DNA from: Haloarcula taiwanensis
GTDB lineage: Archaea > Halobacteriota > Halobacteria > Halobacteriales > Haloarculaceae
Reading direction: 5' to 3'
NCBI GenBank assembly: GCA_002844335.1
Contig: CP019154.1
Span: 248,001-312,000, forward strand
Length of the DNA stretch: 64,000 nucleotides
This document shows positions 6,529-15,658 of the stretch, one piece after another; positions within the stretch are counted from its first letter, which is position 1, and each line of letters opens with the position of its first letter. The notes under the pieces were generated by a model. That model made no database searches. It was not told the DNA's origin and saw only the letters and a list, made by a program, of their open reading frames with translations. A program made the position numbers and the translations under genes.

Positions 6529-7777
6529 CCAGCGCACCCCGACCGTCGACCTCGGGGACGTGACACCGGCCCGCTCGCGCCATCAGGGCCGCCGCTCGGC
6601 GGTCACGCTGACGAATGGCTTCGCGGTCGTCGGCACCGCTGACGGGGACCTGCAGGCGTTCGACGCCGCGAGCGATGGCCCGCCACACCGGCGCTGGCAG
6701 TACGACACGGACGGCGAACCGAGCGTCGTCTCGGCGGTGCCCTTCGACGGCGGTGTCGTCGTCGGCGAACGCAGCGCCCGCGGCGAAATCCGCTGTCACG
6801 ATGCCGACGGAAACCTGCGCTGGCGCTACGAAACCAGAACAGACCTGGGCGAGGCGCAGCAGGAGACGCGCTTCCTGCTCCCCTTCGTGGCCAGCCTCGC
6901 CACCGACGGCGACCGCTGCTACGCTGCCGCCCGGCGGTACGAACGCCGGACCGACGACGACGGAACCGACCTGCGCCACTTCGAGAGCGTCGTCTACGCC
7001 TTCGGACCTGACGGAACCGTCGACTGGATGTACCGAACCGACGGCTCCCCCATCTCGCTCGACGCCGACGAGAACCGCGTCGCTGTCGCATACAACCGGT
7101 GTCCCGGAGACCACCAGCACGGCCTCGTCGTACTCGACGCCGACGACGGCAACCCGGGCTGGATGTGGGACCCCGGGACCGACGGCCAGCGCCGCGTCGG
7201 TGATGTCGCGCTGCTTGATGAGGGCGCTGTCGTCTCCAGCCACGGCGACTACTGTGGCTACCGGCTCGACAGCGGCGGCCGGGAACGATGGCGCGTTCCG
7301 CTGGCGACGCCGACCGACGTGGCCGGCGACACCGTCTACGCGTACCCGAACCACGTCCACGCGACTGACGGGGGCGCGGTGTTCGTTACTGGCAACACCT
7401 ACCCTGAGGACGGCCGCGAGACGGACGCCCGCCACCCGAACGAGCACACCGCCGTTGGTCTCTCACTCGACGGCGACCGCCGCTGGGACGCGCCCGTGGG
7501 CGGTTTCGCCAGCGGGCTGGGGACTGACGGCTCGCTACTGGCTGTTCCCGGCGCGCAGAACTTCCGGGACCGCGACGCCGACGACCACGCGCTTCGGCTG
7601 TTCGATGTCACAGACGGCCCTGTCGACACGCTGGACACTGACGGCGTCGTGACGGCGGCGGCAGTCTCCGACGGAACCGCCGTCGCCGTCGAGGAGCCGG
7701 TCGTCTACCACGACGAGGGCCGCGAGCGCGGCGCGTATCGGTTGCATCGAGTCGGGCTAGCACAGCCCTGTCGCTGA
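6521..7777 (+). CDS. PQQ-like beta-propeller protein of the cobalamin operon
   Basis: A 418-residue protein made of repeated blades (for example VVGTADGDLQAFDA, VVYAFGPDGTVDWMY, GLVVLDADDGNPGWMW), typical of PQQ-like/WD-type propellers. There is no signal peptide or membrane segment, so it is predicted cytoplasmic. It overlaps DUF3209 by eight bases and ends the operon before a T-tract. No catalytic motif is visible; a scaffold or cofactor-chaperone role is only a guess. The start at 6521 excludes upstream sequence that lies inside DUF3209. Confidence 0.75.
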   Translation: MSSQRTPTVDLGDVTPARSRHQGRRSAVTLTNGFAVVGTADGDLQAFDAASDGPPHRRWQYDTDGEPSVVSAVPFDGGVVVGERSARGEIRCHDADGNLRWRYETRTDLGEAQQETRFLLPFVASLATDGDRCYAAARRYERRTDDDGTDLRHFESVVYAFGPDGTVDWMYRTDGSPISLDADENRVAVAYNRCPGDHQHGLVVLDADDGNPGWMWDPGTDGQRRVGDVALLDEGAVVSSHGDYCGYRLDSGGRERWRVPLATPTDVAGDTVYAYPNHVHATDGGAVFVTGNTYPEDGRETDARHPNEHTAVGLSLDGDRRWDAPVGGFASGLGTDGSLLAVPGAQNFRDRDADDHALRLFDVTDGPVDTLDTDGVVTAAAVSDGTAVAVEEPVVYHDEGRERGAYRLHRVGLAQPCR

Positions 7778-7821
7778 CGCGCTGACGTCCCACTCTGGAC
7801 CGGAGCGGTCTGTCAGACTGC

Positions 7822-7826
7822 TTTTT
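7822..7826 (+). terminator. T5 tract after the cbiH operon
   Basis: CTTTTTACG lies 45 nt beyond the propeller gene stop and is a possible haloarchaeal U-tract terminator. No other evidence. Confidence 0.3.
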
Positions 7827-7924
7827 ACGTCGACGTGCTGTCCCCGGTTTGGCTCCGATTACTGTGTTATGTGGTGTCAAACTAACCATTCGCCAGTCGT
7901 AGTGTCTCGGTACCGGAGTCCAGT

Positions 7925-8605
7925 ATGGCCGACAACACAGACCCGGACCACGAGGAAGCACAGCCAGCGGCGGATGCCGAAGCCGACGACGACAGCACCG
8001 CCGATCACCCTACAGAGCGCGAGCGGGAGTTCGCACAGATGCAGCGACGGCTCAACGAGCGGGAGATGGGTCTCGACCAGCGGGGCGCGGAACTCGACCG
8101 GCGCGAAGAGAAGATTGACGCCCGCGAGGACGAACTCGACCGCCGAGAGACGGAACTGGACGAGCGGGAGTACCAGCTCGATGAACGCGAAGCCGCGCTT
8201 GAGGACCGTGAGACCGACCTCGACGAGCGTGAGGCCGAGCTGACAGAGTACGACACGCAGCTTTCCGAGCGCGCCGCGGAGCTCGACGAGCACGAGGAGA
8301 CGCTGCACACCTACCTTTCGGGGCAGATGGCGGATGTCGAGGCGTCTGTCACGGAGACGATGCAGGACGCACTGGACCGGTACGAGGCGGACCGGGCGGC
8401 CGGTCAGTTCGGCCCGACCGGCACGATGCTCGTCGGGCTGGCCGGCGTGGCGCTCGTCGTCGCCGGCATCGGGTTCGGCGCACTGGCATCTGCCGGTACG
8501 GCCCCGTTCAGCGCCGGCGGAACGACAGCTGATCTCGCTATCGCTGCTGTCGTCGGTATCGTCGGGCTGGCGCTGAATCTCGGGACGGTTGCGGGAAAAG
8601 TCTGA
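7925..8605 (+). CDS. Heptad-repeat coiled-coil protein with two C-terminal membrane segments
   Basis: A 226-residue protein. Residues about 40-125 are a nearly uninterrupted seven-residue repeat of the type ELDEREx, predicting a long, highly charged coiled coil. Two hydrophobic segments follow, near 167-190 (MLVGLAGVALVVAGIGFGAL) and 203-222. The topology suggests a membrane-anchored rod or oligomerisation module. No enzyme motif or named family is recognised. It lies between the cbiH operon and cbtBA, convergent with cbtA, so a link to cobalt uptake is possible but unproven. Confidence 0.75.
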   Translation: MADNTDPDHEEAQPAADAEADDDSTADHPTEREREFAQMQRRLNEREMGLDQRGAELDRREEKIDAREDELDRRETELDEREYQLDEREAALEDRETDLDEREAELTEYDTQLSERAAELDEHEETLHTYLSGQMADVEASVTETMQDALDRYEADRAAGQFGPTGTMLVGLAGVALVVAGIGFGALASAGTAPFSAGGTTADLAIAAVVGIVGLALNLGTVAGKV

Positions 8606-8614
8606 GCCGCGTCG

Positions 8615-9328
8615 TCAGTCTGCCGTCGCGGGATAGTCCAAGCTGTCCGTGGCAGGCGTCTCACGGTCACCGAGCCATGCGTGAACACCAGCGATGGTGG
8701 CCCACAGCACCAGCTGGCCGAACACGACTGTCCAGCGGTAGGCCGCGACGAGCGCGGCAGGAACGTCGCCGTGGACCGGGTTTGCCGGCGCGAGCACGAC
8801 CGGAGCCGCAAGCAGCGCGAGCGGCAGCGCCGTGGCTCCGAGTCGAACAGCGGTGTGGCGGTGTTCCGTCCGCTGATACGCGAGCCCGGCAAGCACTGCG
8901 ACCAGCGCCCCCAGCGCCATCAGGCCGGCGTACCACGCGAGGCGCGTCTCCGTTCCGAGCGCCTGCTCGACGCCCGGTGGCTGCGGCGGCAAGACGAGCC
9001 ACGGCGCGCCGGAGACGGTGAGAAAGCCGGCTCCCGCAAGCACCAGTCGCTTCGTCGCGCCCGACCCGGGAATCGCAGGTTCGAAGAAGAAGTACGCCAT
9101 GCCGAAGGCGGCGACGCCGAACAGCAGGCCCCAGAGGACGCCGCCGCCGATGCTGGCGACCGTCGTCGTCAGCTCGGAGACGGCCGGCCCGCCGCCGTGG
9201 CTGTGTCCGTGTTCGAACGTCTCCAGCCCGGCGGTGAAGGCGTTCCCGACCGTCGCGACAAACAGGCCGTAGACCAGCCCACCCGCCACGCCGGCTATCG
9301 CGCCGCGTTCGAGGTAGTTAGTCGCCAT
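8615..9328 (-). CDS. cbtA: Cobalt transporter subunit CbtA
   Basis: A 237-residue integral membrane protein with several hydrophobic helices. It starts MATNYLERGAIAGVAGGLVYGLFVA and carries a His-rich loop (HGHSHGGG) typical of CbtA, the main component of a predicted B12-associated cobalt importer. It overlaps the cbtB stop by one base and would be cotranscribed with it from a promoter upstream of 9534. The position between the corrin-ring genes and the chelatase genes fits cobalt supply for the pathway. Confidence 0.88.
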   Translation of the reverse strand: MATNYLERGAIAGVAGGLVYGLFVATVGNAFTAGLETFEHGHSHGGGPAVSELTTTVASIGGGVLWGLLFGVAAFGMAYFFFEPAIPGSGATKRLVLAGAGFLTVSGAPWLVLPPQPPGVEQALGTETRLAWYAGLMALGALVAVLAGLAYQRTEHRHTAVRLGATALPLALLAAPVVLAPANPVHGDVPAALVAAYRWTVVFGQLVLWATIAGVHAWLGDRETPATDSLDYPATAD

Positions 9329-9534
9329 CAGTGGCAGGTGATGCCGGCGCTGTGTCGGAAGTTGTGCAGTGAGTCGTGCAACATTGGGTCTTGCACGAAC
9401 AACAGCGTGAAGCCGAGCGCCGCCACCAGCGCGACGGCGATGGCGACCTGTGGACCAGTCAGCGACGCTCTGGCGCGTTCGATACGGTCGTGCACGCTGT
9501 CCGTTGCGCGTGCAGTGTCAGTGTCGTCCTGCAT
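9328..9534 (-). CDS. cbtB: Cobalt transporter subunit CbtB
   Basis: A 68-residue single-span membrane protein with the CbtB hallmark: a C-terminal His-rich tail (HDSLHNFRHSAGITCH) after one transmembrane helix (about 25-47), likely the cobalt-binding end. The start at 9534 (MQDDTDTARA) is chosen because the longer frame adds a non-acidic extension overlapping the promoter. It is translated just before cbtA, with a one-base overlap. Confidence 0.88.
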   Translation of the reverse strand: MQDDTDTARATDSVHDRIERARASLTGPQVAIAVALVAALGFTLLFVQDPMLHDSLHNFRHSAGITCH

Positions 9535-9542
9535 TGAAATCT

Positions 9543-9562
9543 CGTTTGTCTCAAGAACAAGT
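9543..9562 (-). promoter_or_regulatory. Candidate cobalamin-regulon operator at cbtB
   Basis: On the minus strand this reads ACTTGTTCTTGAGACAAACG, about 9-28 nt before the cbtB start. With the following AGATTT it aligns with the cobN promoter at roughly 21 of 27 columns by eye with two gaps. TTGT and ACAA flank the centre. A regulatory role is inferred. Confidence 0.45.
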
Positions 9563-9599
9563 AAGATTGTAAAACTTCCGCCTGACACAGCTTCGGGGG

Positions 9600-11735
9600 T
9601 TACTGTTCGCTGGCGACGGCATCGACGCGTTCGGCGGTCAGCGCGTCCAGCGGGACGACTGATGCGTCTGTTTCGTCTACAACAAGGTCGAGCAATCCAG
9701 CGCGCCCCTCTTCACCAGCATTCACGATAACGGTCCGGTCGGCTGCTTCACCGAGCGTTCGCGCCGCAGTTCTGGTCGCTGCAACCGGACTCCCGTCGGC
9801 GGTGTTCGCCCGGCCGTCGGTCACGACGACGACGACGCCGGCGTCCGGGTCGGCGCGGTCGAGCACCTCGCGGGCGGCGGTCAGGCCGGCCGGCAGCGGC
9901 GTCCGGTCGCCGGTCGGCAGGTCCTTGAGGTGGCGGGCGGCCAGCGAGACGCTGTCGGTCGGCGGGAGCACCACGTCCGCGCTCTCGCCGGCGAAGGTGA
10001 CGAAGGCGACCTGGTCGCGGGCCTGATAGGCGTCTTTCAGCAGTTCCAGCACGGTGCCTTTTGCGGCCCGCATCGCCGGGCGCATCGACGCGCTCGCGTC
10101 GACAGCGAACACGACCAGCGTCTCGGCGTCGCCTGCGCGAACGGACTTGCGGAGGTCTCGCGACTCGACGCGGCCGCTCCCGCGGCTGGCTGCTGCCCGG
10201 ACCGACGCTGCAGCGTCGACCTCGTCGTCGCGGCCGGCACGCTCGGTGCGGACCGTTGCGCCGCGGGTCGTGCCCGTCGCGCCCGCGCGGCCGCTCGCCG
10301 CGCCGCCGTCCGTGTCGACCTCCGGGGCGTCCACGTCGGGCGCGTCGCTGTCGCCGACTGCCGCACGAGACTGGCCGGGCAGGAGCGGCGTCGCGTCCTC
10401 CGGGTCGTCGGGGCTGCCGTCCTCGTCACGGTCGTCGCCGGCATCCGATTCGGCCTCACTCCCCTGACCCTCCCCGTCTCCGTCTGCCGACGCGGGCGCT
10501 GGACCGCCCGGTTCGTCTCCCCCCTCGCGGTCCTCGGAGCGCTCGCCATCGTCGGGGCGCTGTTTCTGTGGGCCACCACCGGCATCGCCGTCCGAGTCGT
10601 TTCCGTCAGCCGCTGACTCGTCTGCGTCTTCTCCGCCCGCCGTCTCGTCATCCGCTTCACTCTCCGATCCGTCGGCTTCCCCGGTGTCGTCTCCGCTTTC
10701 CTCGTCTTCGCCCTCGTCGTCATCGAAGTGGTCGTCGAGCACGTCGTCCACGTCCGGCGCGTCCTCGAAGGGTCGAGAGGTGAGCCGGTGGGGCAGCGCG
10801 AACTCGGCGGCGCGCTCGATGTCTGATTCGAGAACCGTCGTCCGCCCGTCCAGTGCGGCAAACGTCCGGGCTGCTCGCGCTGTGGCGATATCGCCACGGT
10901 GGCCGTCGAGGCCGGCGTCCCGGCAGAGTTCGGCGATTTGCTCGCGGAACTCGCGGGCGAGGTCAACCTCGGGGAGAATCTCACGGGCGGTCCGCAGTCG
11001 CTCGCCGGGGTCGCGGTCGGGTTCGGTCCCGTCTCCCCCTTCGTCGCCCTCTCCGAGCGCCCGGTCGATGATGGCGACCCGGTCGTCGAGGGCCTCGCAC
11101 GCGCTGACCTCGGTCTGGAGGGCGAAGCGGTCCCGGAGCTGGGGCCGCAGGTCGCCCTCCTCGGGGTTCATCGTCCCGACGAGGGTGAACGCGGCGGGAT
11201 GCGTGACGGTGACGCCGTCGCGTTCGACGCGGTTCACGCCGCTCGCGGCGGCGTCGAGCAGCACGTCCACGAGGTGGTCGTCAAGCAGGTTCACCTCGTC
11301 GACGTAGAGGATGCCGCGGTTCGCGCGGGCCAGCAGGCCGGGGTCGAACTCGTGGTCGCCGTCCAGTGCGTCCGCCACGGAGAGGGTCCCGACGACGCGG
11401 TCCCGCGTCGCGCCGAGCGGGAGCGTCACCAGCGGGACCGAGCGCGTCTCGACGGGCGGGTCCGCGCGCGCCCGGCAGTCCTCACACTGGGCCTCGGGGC
11501 GGTCGGGCGGACAGCCGTAGGGACAGTCCGCGACCGCGCGCTGCTCGGGGAGCAGGTCGGCGAGGGCCCGCACCGCCGTCGACTTCGCCGTCCCCTTCTC
11601 GCCGCGGACCAGCAGACCGTCGAGGTCGTCGTCCGTCGCAACCGCCAGCAGGCCCTCTTTCAGGTCGCGCTGGCCGACGACGCCCGCGAACGTCGGCCCC
11701 TGCGAAGCTTTTTTGCCCGCGCCGAATACAACCAT
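9600..11735 (-). CDS. chlID: ChlID-type chelatase subunit (AAA+ ATPase fused to VWA domain)
   Basis: A 711-residue motor subunit of a metal chelatase, combining the I and D subunits. The AAA+ part has Walker A GEKGTAKST (near 45) and Walker B ILYVDEVNLL. An inserted Cys cluster lies near 70-85 (CPYGC, CEDC). About 150 residues of acidic, disordered linker (335-500) separate it from a VWA domain with the MIDAS motif DASAS (near 545). It is divergent from cobN with 35 bp between start codons, so it most likely powers the CobN chelatase. The family is shared with magnesium chelatase; cobalt is inferred from context. Confidence 0.9.
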   Translation of the reverse strand: MVVFGAGKKASQGPTFAGVVGQRDLKEGLLAVATDDDLDGLLVRGEKGTAKSTAVRALADLLPEQRAVADCPYGCPPDRPEAQCEDCRARADPPVETRSVPLVTLPLGATRDRVVGTLSVADALDGDHEFDPGLLARANRGILYVDEVNLLDDHLVDVLLDAAASGVNRVERDGVTVTHPAAFTLVGTMNPEEGDLRPQLRDRFALQTEVSACEALDDRVAIIDRALGEGDEGGDGTEPDRDPGERLRTAREILPEVDLAREFREQIAELCRDAGLDGHRGDIATARAARTFAALDGRTTVLESDIERAAEFALPHRLTSRPFEDAPDVDDVLDDHFDDDEGEDEESGDDTGEADGSESEADDETAGGEDADESAADGNDSDGDAGGGPQKQRPDDGERSEDREGGDEPGGPAPASADGDGEGQGSEAESDAGDDRDEDGSPDDPEDATPLLPGQSRAAVGDSDAPDVDAPEVDTDGGAASGRAGATGTTRGATVRTERAGRDDEVDAAASVRAAASRGSGRVESRDLRKSVRAGDAETLVVFAVDASASMRPAMRAAKGTVLELLKDAYQARDQVAFVTFAGESADVVLPPTDSVSLAARHLKDLPTGDRTPLPAGLTAAREVLDRADPDAGVVVVVTDGRANTADGSPVAATRTAARTLGEAADRTVIVNAGEEGRAGLLDLVVDETDASVVPLDALTAERVDAVASEQ

Positions 11736-11754
11736 ACTTGTATTAGTGCAAACG
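11736..11754 (+). promoter_or_regulatory. Candidate operator in overlapping chlID/cobN promoters
   Basis: ACTTGTATTAGTGCAAACG begins directly after the chlID start codon. The TATA-like box for cobN (TGTATTA) lies inside it. The box for chlID (TTATTAAA on the minus strand, about 11759-11766) lies on the far side, so the two promoters face each other in 35 bp. The element resembles those at cbiH1 and cbtB. Confidence 0.5.
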
Positions 11755-11770
11755 GAGATTTAATAACGTT

Positions 11771-14700
11771 ATGCCACAGCTAGGACTCTACACCGCGACG
11801 GAGAACGAACTCGGGGCCGTCCAGCGGGCCGCGGGCGAGGTGAACGCGGACCTCGTCGTGCGCTCGGAGAGCGACCTCGACGACGAACCGGCGGTCGAGG
11901 CGTTCGTCGACGAACTGACCGACGCCGACGCCGTAATCCTCTGGCTCCACGGGGCCGAGGACAGCATGCCGGGCTACGACCTGGCTGTCGAGCGCCTGCG
12001 CGAGGCCGGCGTCCCGCTCGTGGTGAAAGCCACCGGCGACGCCTTCGCCTTCGAGGACACGTCGGTTCCCGACGAGCACCGCGAGACGGTCTACGAGTAC
12101 TTGGAGAGGGGCGGCGCGAGCAACGTCGCCAACTGCGCCCGCTACCTCGTCGCGCAGTACGGCGACGCCGACCCCTCCTACGACGACCCGGTGACACTGC
12201 CGACGGAGGGGGTCTACCACCCCGACCATCCGGGTGCGAGCATCGAGGAACTGCGGGCGACGTTCGACCCCGCGAAGCCGACCGTCGCCGTCTGGTTCTA
12301 CGAGTCCCACTGGACCCACGAGAACACCCGCTACGTCGACGCGCAGGTCCGAGCCATCGAGGCCCAGGGCGCGAACGCGCTCCCAATCTTCTGCGAGCCG
12401 GCGACCGACGCTGAGGGCCAGTGGAACGCCGAGCAGGTCACCGAGGAGTGGCTACTGGACGCCGACGGTAATCCGCTCGTCGACGCCGTTTGCTCGTCGT
12501 TCATGTTCTCGCTGTCGATGGACGAACGCGGCCGCAGCGCCGACGACGAAGGACAGGACGCCGAGGACGTGTTCCTCGACAAACTCGGTGTCCCCGTCAT
12601 CCAGACCGTGACGACGATGCGCTCGCGCTCCCGGTACGACAGCAGCGACACGGGCGTGATGGGCTTCGAACTCGCGCTCTCGGTCGCGCTGCCGGAGTTC
12701 GACGGCAACGTCATCACGCATCCCATCTCGGGCAAGGAGCGCACCGACGACGCCGCCGACATCGGCAGCGCCCCGAAGCAGCACTTCCCAATCGACGACC
12801 GCGTCGACCACGTCGCACGCCTCGCAGTCAACTGGGCCGAACTGCGCCACACCCCGAACGACGAGAAGCAGGTCGCCGTCGTCCTGCACAACTACCCGCC
12901 GAGCGACGACGGCATCGGGACCGCCTTCGGGCTGGACTCGCCCGAGAGCACGGTGAATCTGCTCGAAGAACTGGACGCCCGTGGGTATGATTTGGGAGAT
13001 ACGATGCCCGACAGCGGCCAGTCCCTCGTCGAGCGGCTCACCGCCCAGCTCACCCTCGACGACCGCTGGGTCGCGCCCGAGGACGTACGCGAGATGAGCG
13101 TCGACACCGTCTCGCCGACCCAGTACGGCGAGTGGTTCGAGGCCCTCGACGCGGACTTCCGCGCGAACGTGGTCGAGGAGTGGGGCGACCCGCCCGAGCG
13201 CCCCTTCGCGATTCCCGGCGTGGAGTTCGGCAACGTGCTCGTCACGGTCCAGCCCCCGCGCGGGTTCGGCATGGACCCCTCGAAGGTGTACCACGACTCC
13301 GACCTCCAACCGCCCCACGACTACGTCGCGTTCTACCGCTGGCTCCGCAACAGCTACGAGACCGACGCCGTCGTCCATCTGGGCACCCACGGCAGTCTGG
13401 AGTGGCTGCCGGGCAAAACGGTCGGCCTTGACGGCGAGAGCGCGCCGGACCCGCTCATCGACGACATCCCGAACGTCTACCCCTACATCGTCAACAACCC
13501 CGGCGAGGGAACGCAGGCCAAGCGGCGGTCCTACGCCGCTATCGTCGACTACCTGACGCCGGTGATGGCCAACGCCGGAACGTACGACGACCTCGCCGAC
13601 CTGGAGGAACTGGCCGACCGCTACCGCGAGGCCGGCATGGAGGACGCCCGCAGCGACGACGGCGAACACCTCGCCGAGCAGATTCGCCGGACGGTCGACG
13701 AACTGGACCTCGCCGTTGAACTCGGCATCGCCGGTGAGATTGACGAGAAAGCAGACGTGCGGGGACCAGACGAGGCCGGGTCGACGCTCGCAGAGGGAGA
13801 CGTCGAAGGCGACGACCTCGACATCGACGCACTCGTCGAGCGCGTCCACGAGTACCTCACGGACGTGAAGACGACCCAGATTCGCAAGGGCCTGCACACG
13901 ATGGGCGAACCGCCGGCCGACGACCGACTGGTCGACTATCTGGTCGCGCTCACCCGCCTAGAGAACCCCGGCGCGCCGTCGCTGCGCGAGAGCGTCGCGG
14001 GCGTGCTTGGCGTCGACTACGACAAACTCCGCAACGCCCCCGGCGAGTACGACGAGGCCCTGGGGATGACCTACGCCGAGGCCGCCGACCGCGTCCACGA
14101 GACCAGCAAGGACCTCGTGGGGACGCTCGCCGAGTACGACTTCGACGTGCCCGTGAGCGAACTCGACGACGGCGACTCGGAGGTCAACATGAACCTCCTC
14201 GTCGTCGACATTGACCCCCTCGGGGACGCCCGCGCTCGGTCCGGCGCGCACGACGACCTCCGCGAGGCGCTGGCCTACATCTGCGAGGAGGCCGCTCCGC
14301 GGGTGGCCGGTGCGGCCGACGAGATCCCCCGCACCGCCGACGCACTGGCGGGCGAGTACGTCCCGCCCGGCGGCTCCGGCGCGCCGACCCGCGGCGGCGT
14401 CGACCTGCTCCCGACGGCCAGGAACTTCTACACGCTCGACCCGCGGAAGGTCCCGGCCAAGACCGCCTGGGACGTGGGCAGCGAAGTCGCATCCGGCGTG
14501 CTGGAACGTCACGAGAGCGACGAGGGCGAGTACCCCGAGGAAATCGGCGTCGTCGTCTGGGGGACGCCGACGGTCCGGACCCGCGGCGAGACCATCGCGC
14601 AGGTGCTCGCGCTGATGGGCGTCGAACCGGTCTGGTCAGACGCCGGCCGCGTCGAGGACGTGGAGCCGATTCCCTTAGAGGAACTCGGCCGCCCGCGTAT

Positions 14701-15658
14701 CGACGTGACGACGCGCGTCTCGGGCCTCTTCCGGGACGCCTTCCCCGCGGCGGCGGGCGTGGTCCACGACGCCGTCGACGCCGTGGTCGACCTCGACGAA
14801 CCCCACGAGATGAACTACGTGAAAAAGCACGTCGAGGCGGAGACCGACGACCTCGTGGCTGACGGGATGGACGAGAGCGACGCCCGCAGCGCCGCCAAAC
14901 ACCGCGTCTTTACCACGCGACCGGGCGGCTACGGAGCCGGGACGAACAAGGCCGTCGACGAGGGCAACTGGGACGACCGCTCGGACCTCGCCGACGTGTA
15001 CGTCCAGTGGGGCGGCTACGCGATGGGCTCGCGCGGCCGCGTCAGCGAGGCCCACGAGTCCTTCGAGCGCCGCCTGTCCTCCGTCGACGCGACGGTCAAG
15101 ATAGAGGACACCGCTGAACAGGACGAGTTCGACTCCTCGGACTGGTACGCCTTCCACGGCGGGTTCATCTCCGCCGTCACGGAGATAGCCGGTGAGGAGC
15201 CAAATTCCTACGTGGGCGATTCATCGGACCCGGACAACGTCGACGTCTACACCAACGAGGAGAAGGTGCGCAAGGCGATGCGCGCCCGCGTCCTCAACCC
15301 CGCCTGGCTCGACTCGATGGAGGAGCACGGCTACAAGGGCGCGGGCGACCTCTCGACCACGGTCGACGTGGTGCTGGGCTGGGACGCCACCACCGGCGTC
15401 GTCAGCGATACGCTGTGGGACGACGTGGCCGAGCGCTACGCCTTCGACGAGGACCGCCAGGACTGGCTCCGGGACGTGAACCCCTGGGCGCTGGATTCGA
15501 TTACTGACACGCTGCTGGAGGCCATCGACCGCGGCCTCTGGGACGCCGACGACGAGACGCGCGACCGCTTGCGGGACCTGAATCTGGAAGTGGACGGAGA
15601 CCTCGAAGCGCGCAACAGCAGTGCGGAACGGACGGAGGTGGCTTCAGATGACGACTGA
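11771..15658 (+). CDS. cobN: Cobaltochelatase large subunit CobN
   Basis: The 1295-residue porphyrin-binding subunit of the ATP-dependent cobaltochelatase, which inserts Co into hydrogenobyrinic a,c-diamide in the late-insertion pathway. The signature HLGTHGSLEWLPGK lies near residue 540, and the length is normal for CobN. It partners with an I/D motor subunit, here encoded divergently. Its 3' end overlaps cbiC by 11 bases, so cobN-cbiC-cbiE form an operon. Coexistence with early-insertion cbiX genes is unusual in biochemical terms, though I recall it from other haloarchaea. Confidence 0.93.
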   Translation: MPQLGLYTATENELGAVQRAAGEVNADLVVRSESDLDDEPAVEAFVDELTDADAVILWLHGAEDSMPGYDLAVERLREAGVPLVVKATGDAFAFEDTSVPDEHRETVYEYLERGGASNVANCARYLVAQYGDADPSYDDPVTLPTEGVYHPDHPGASIEELRATFDPAKPTVAVWFYESHWTHENTRYVDAQVRAIEAQGANALPIFCEPATDAEGQWNAEQVTEEWLLDADGNPLVDAVCSSFMFSLSMDERGRSADDEGQDAEDVFLDKLGVPVIQTVTTMRSRSRYDSSDTGVMGFELALSVALPEFDGNVITHPISGKERTDDAADIGSAPKQHFPIDDRVDHVARLAVNWAELRHTPNDEKQVAVVLHNYPPSDDGIGTAFGLDSPESTVNLLEELDARGYDLGDTMPDSGQSLVERLTAQLTLDDRWVAPEDVREMSVDTVSPTQYGEWFEALDADFRANVVEEWGDPPERPFAIPGVEFGNVLVTVQPPRGFGMDPSKVYHDSDLQPPHDYVAFYRWLRNSYETDAVVHLGTHGSLEWLPGKTVGLDGESAPDPLIDDIPNVYPYIVNNPGEGTQAKRRSYAAIVDYLTPVMANAGTYDDLADLEELADRYREAGMEDARSDDGEHLAEQIRRTVDELDLAVELGIAGEIDEKADVRGPDEAGSTLAEGDVEGDDLDIDALVERVHEYLTDVKTTQIRKGLHTMGEPPADDRLVDYLVALTRLENPGAPSLRESVAGVLGVDYDKLRNAPGEYDEALGMTYAEAADRVHETSKDLVGTLAEYDFDVPVSELDDGDSEVNMNLLVVDIDPLGDARARSGAHDDLREALAYICEEAAPRVAGAADEIPRTADALAGEYVPPGGSGAPTRGGVDLLPTARNFYTLDPRKVPAKTAWDVGSEVASGVLERHESDEGEYPEEIGVVVWGTPTVRTRGETIAQVLALMGVEPVWSDAGRVEDVEPIPLEELGRPRIDVTTRVSGLFRDAFPAAAGVVHDAVDAVVDLDEPHEMNYVKKHVEAETDDLVADGMDESDARSAAKHRVFTTRPGGYGAGTNKAVDEGNWDDRSDLADVYVQWGGYAMGSRGRVSEAHESFERRLSSVDATVKIEDTAEQDEFDSSDWYAFHGGFISAVTEIAGEEPNSYVGDSSDPDNVDVYTNEEKVRKAMRARVLNPAWLDSMEEHGYKGAGDLSTTVDVVLGWDATTGVVSDTLWDDVAERYAFDEDRQDWLRDVNPWALDSITDTLLEAIDRGLWDADDETRDRLRDLNLEVDGDLEARNSSAERTEVASDDD

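Noticed and set aside
8681..9730. 349-codon plus-strand frame across cbtA and cbtB
   Set aside because: Arg-rich, overlaps two well-supported genes and has no family resemblance.
12452..13897. 481-codon frame antisense to cobN
   Set aside because: Shadow of cobN codon bias; no motif, promoter or plausible composition.
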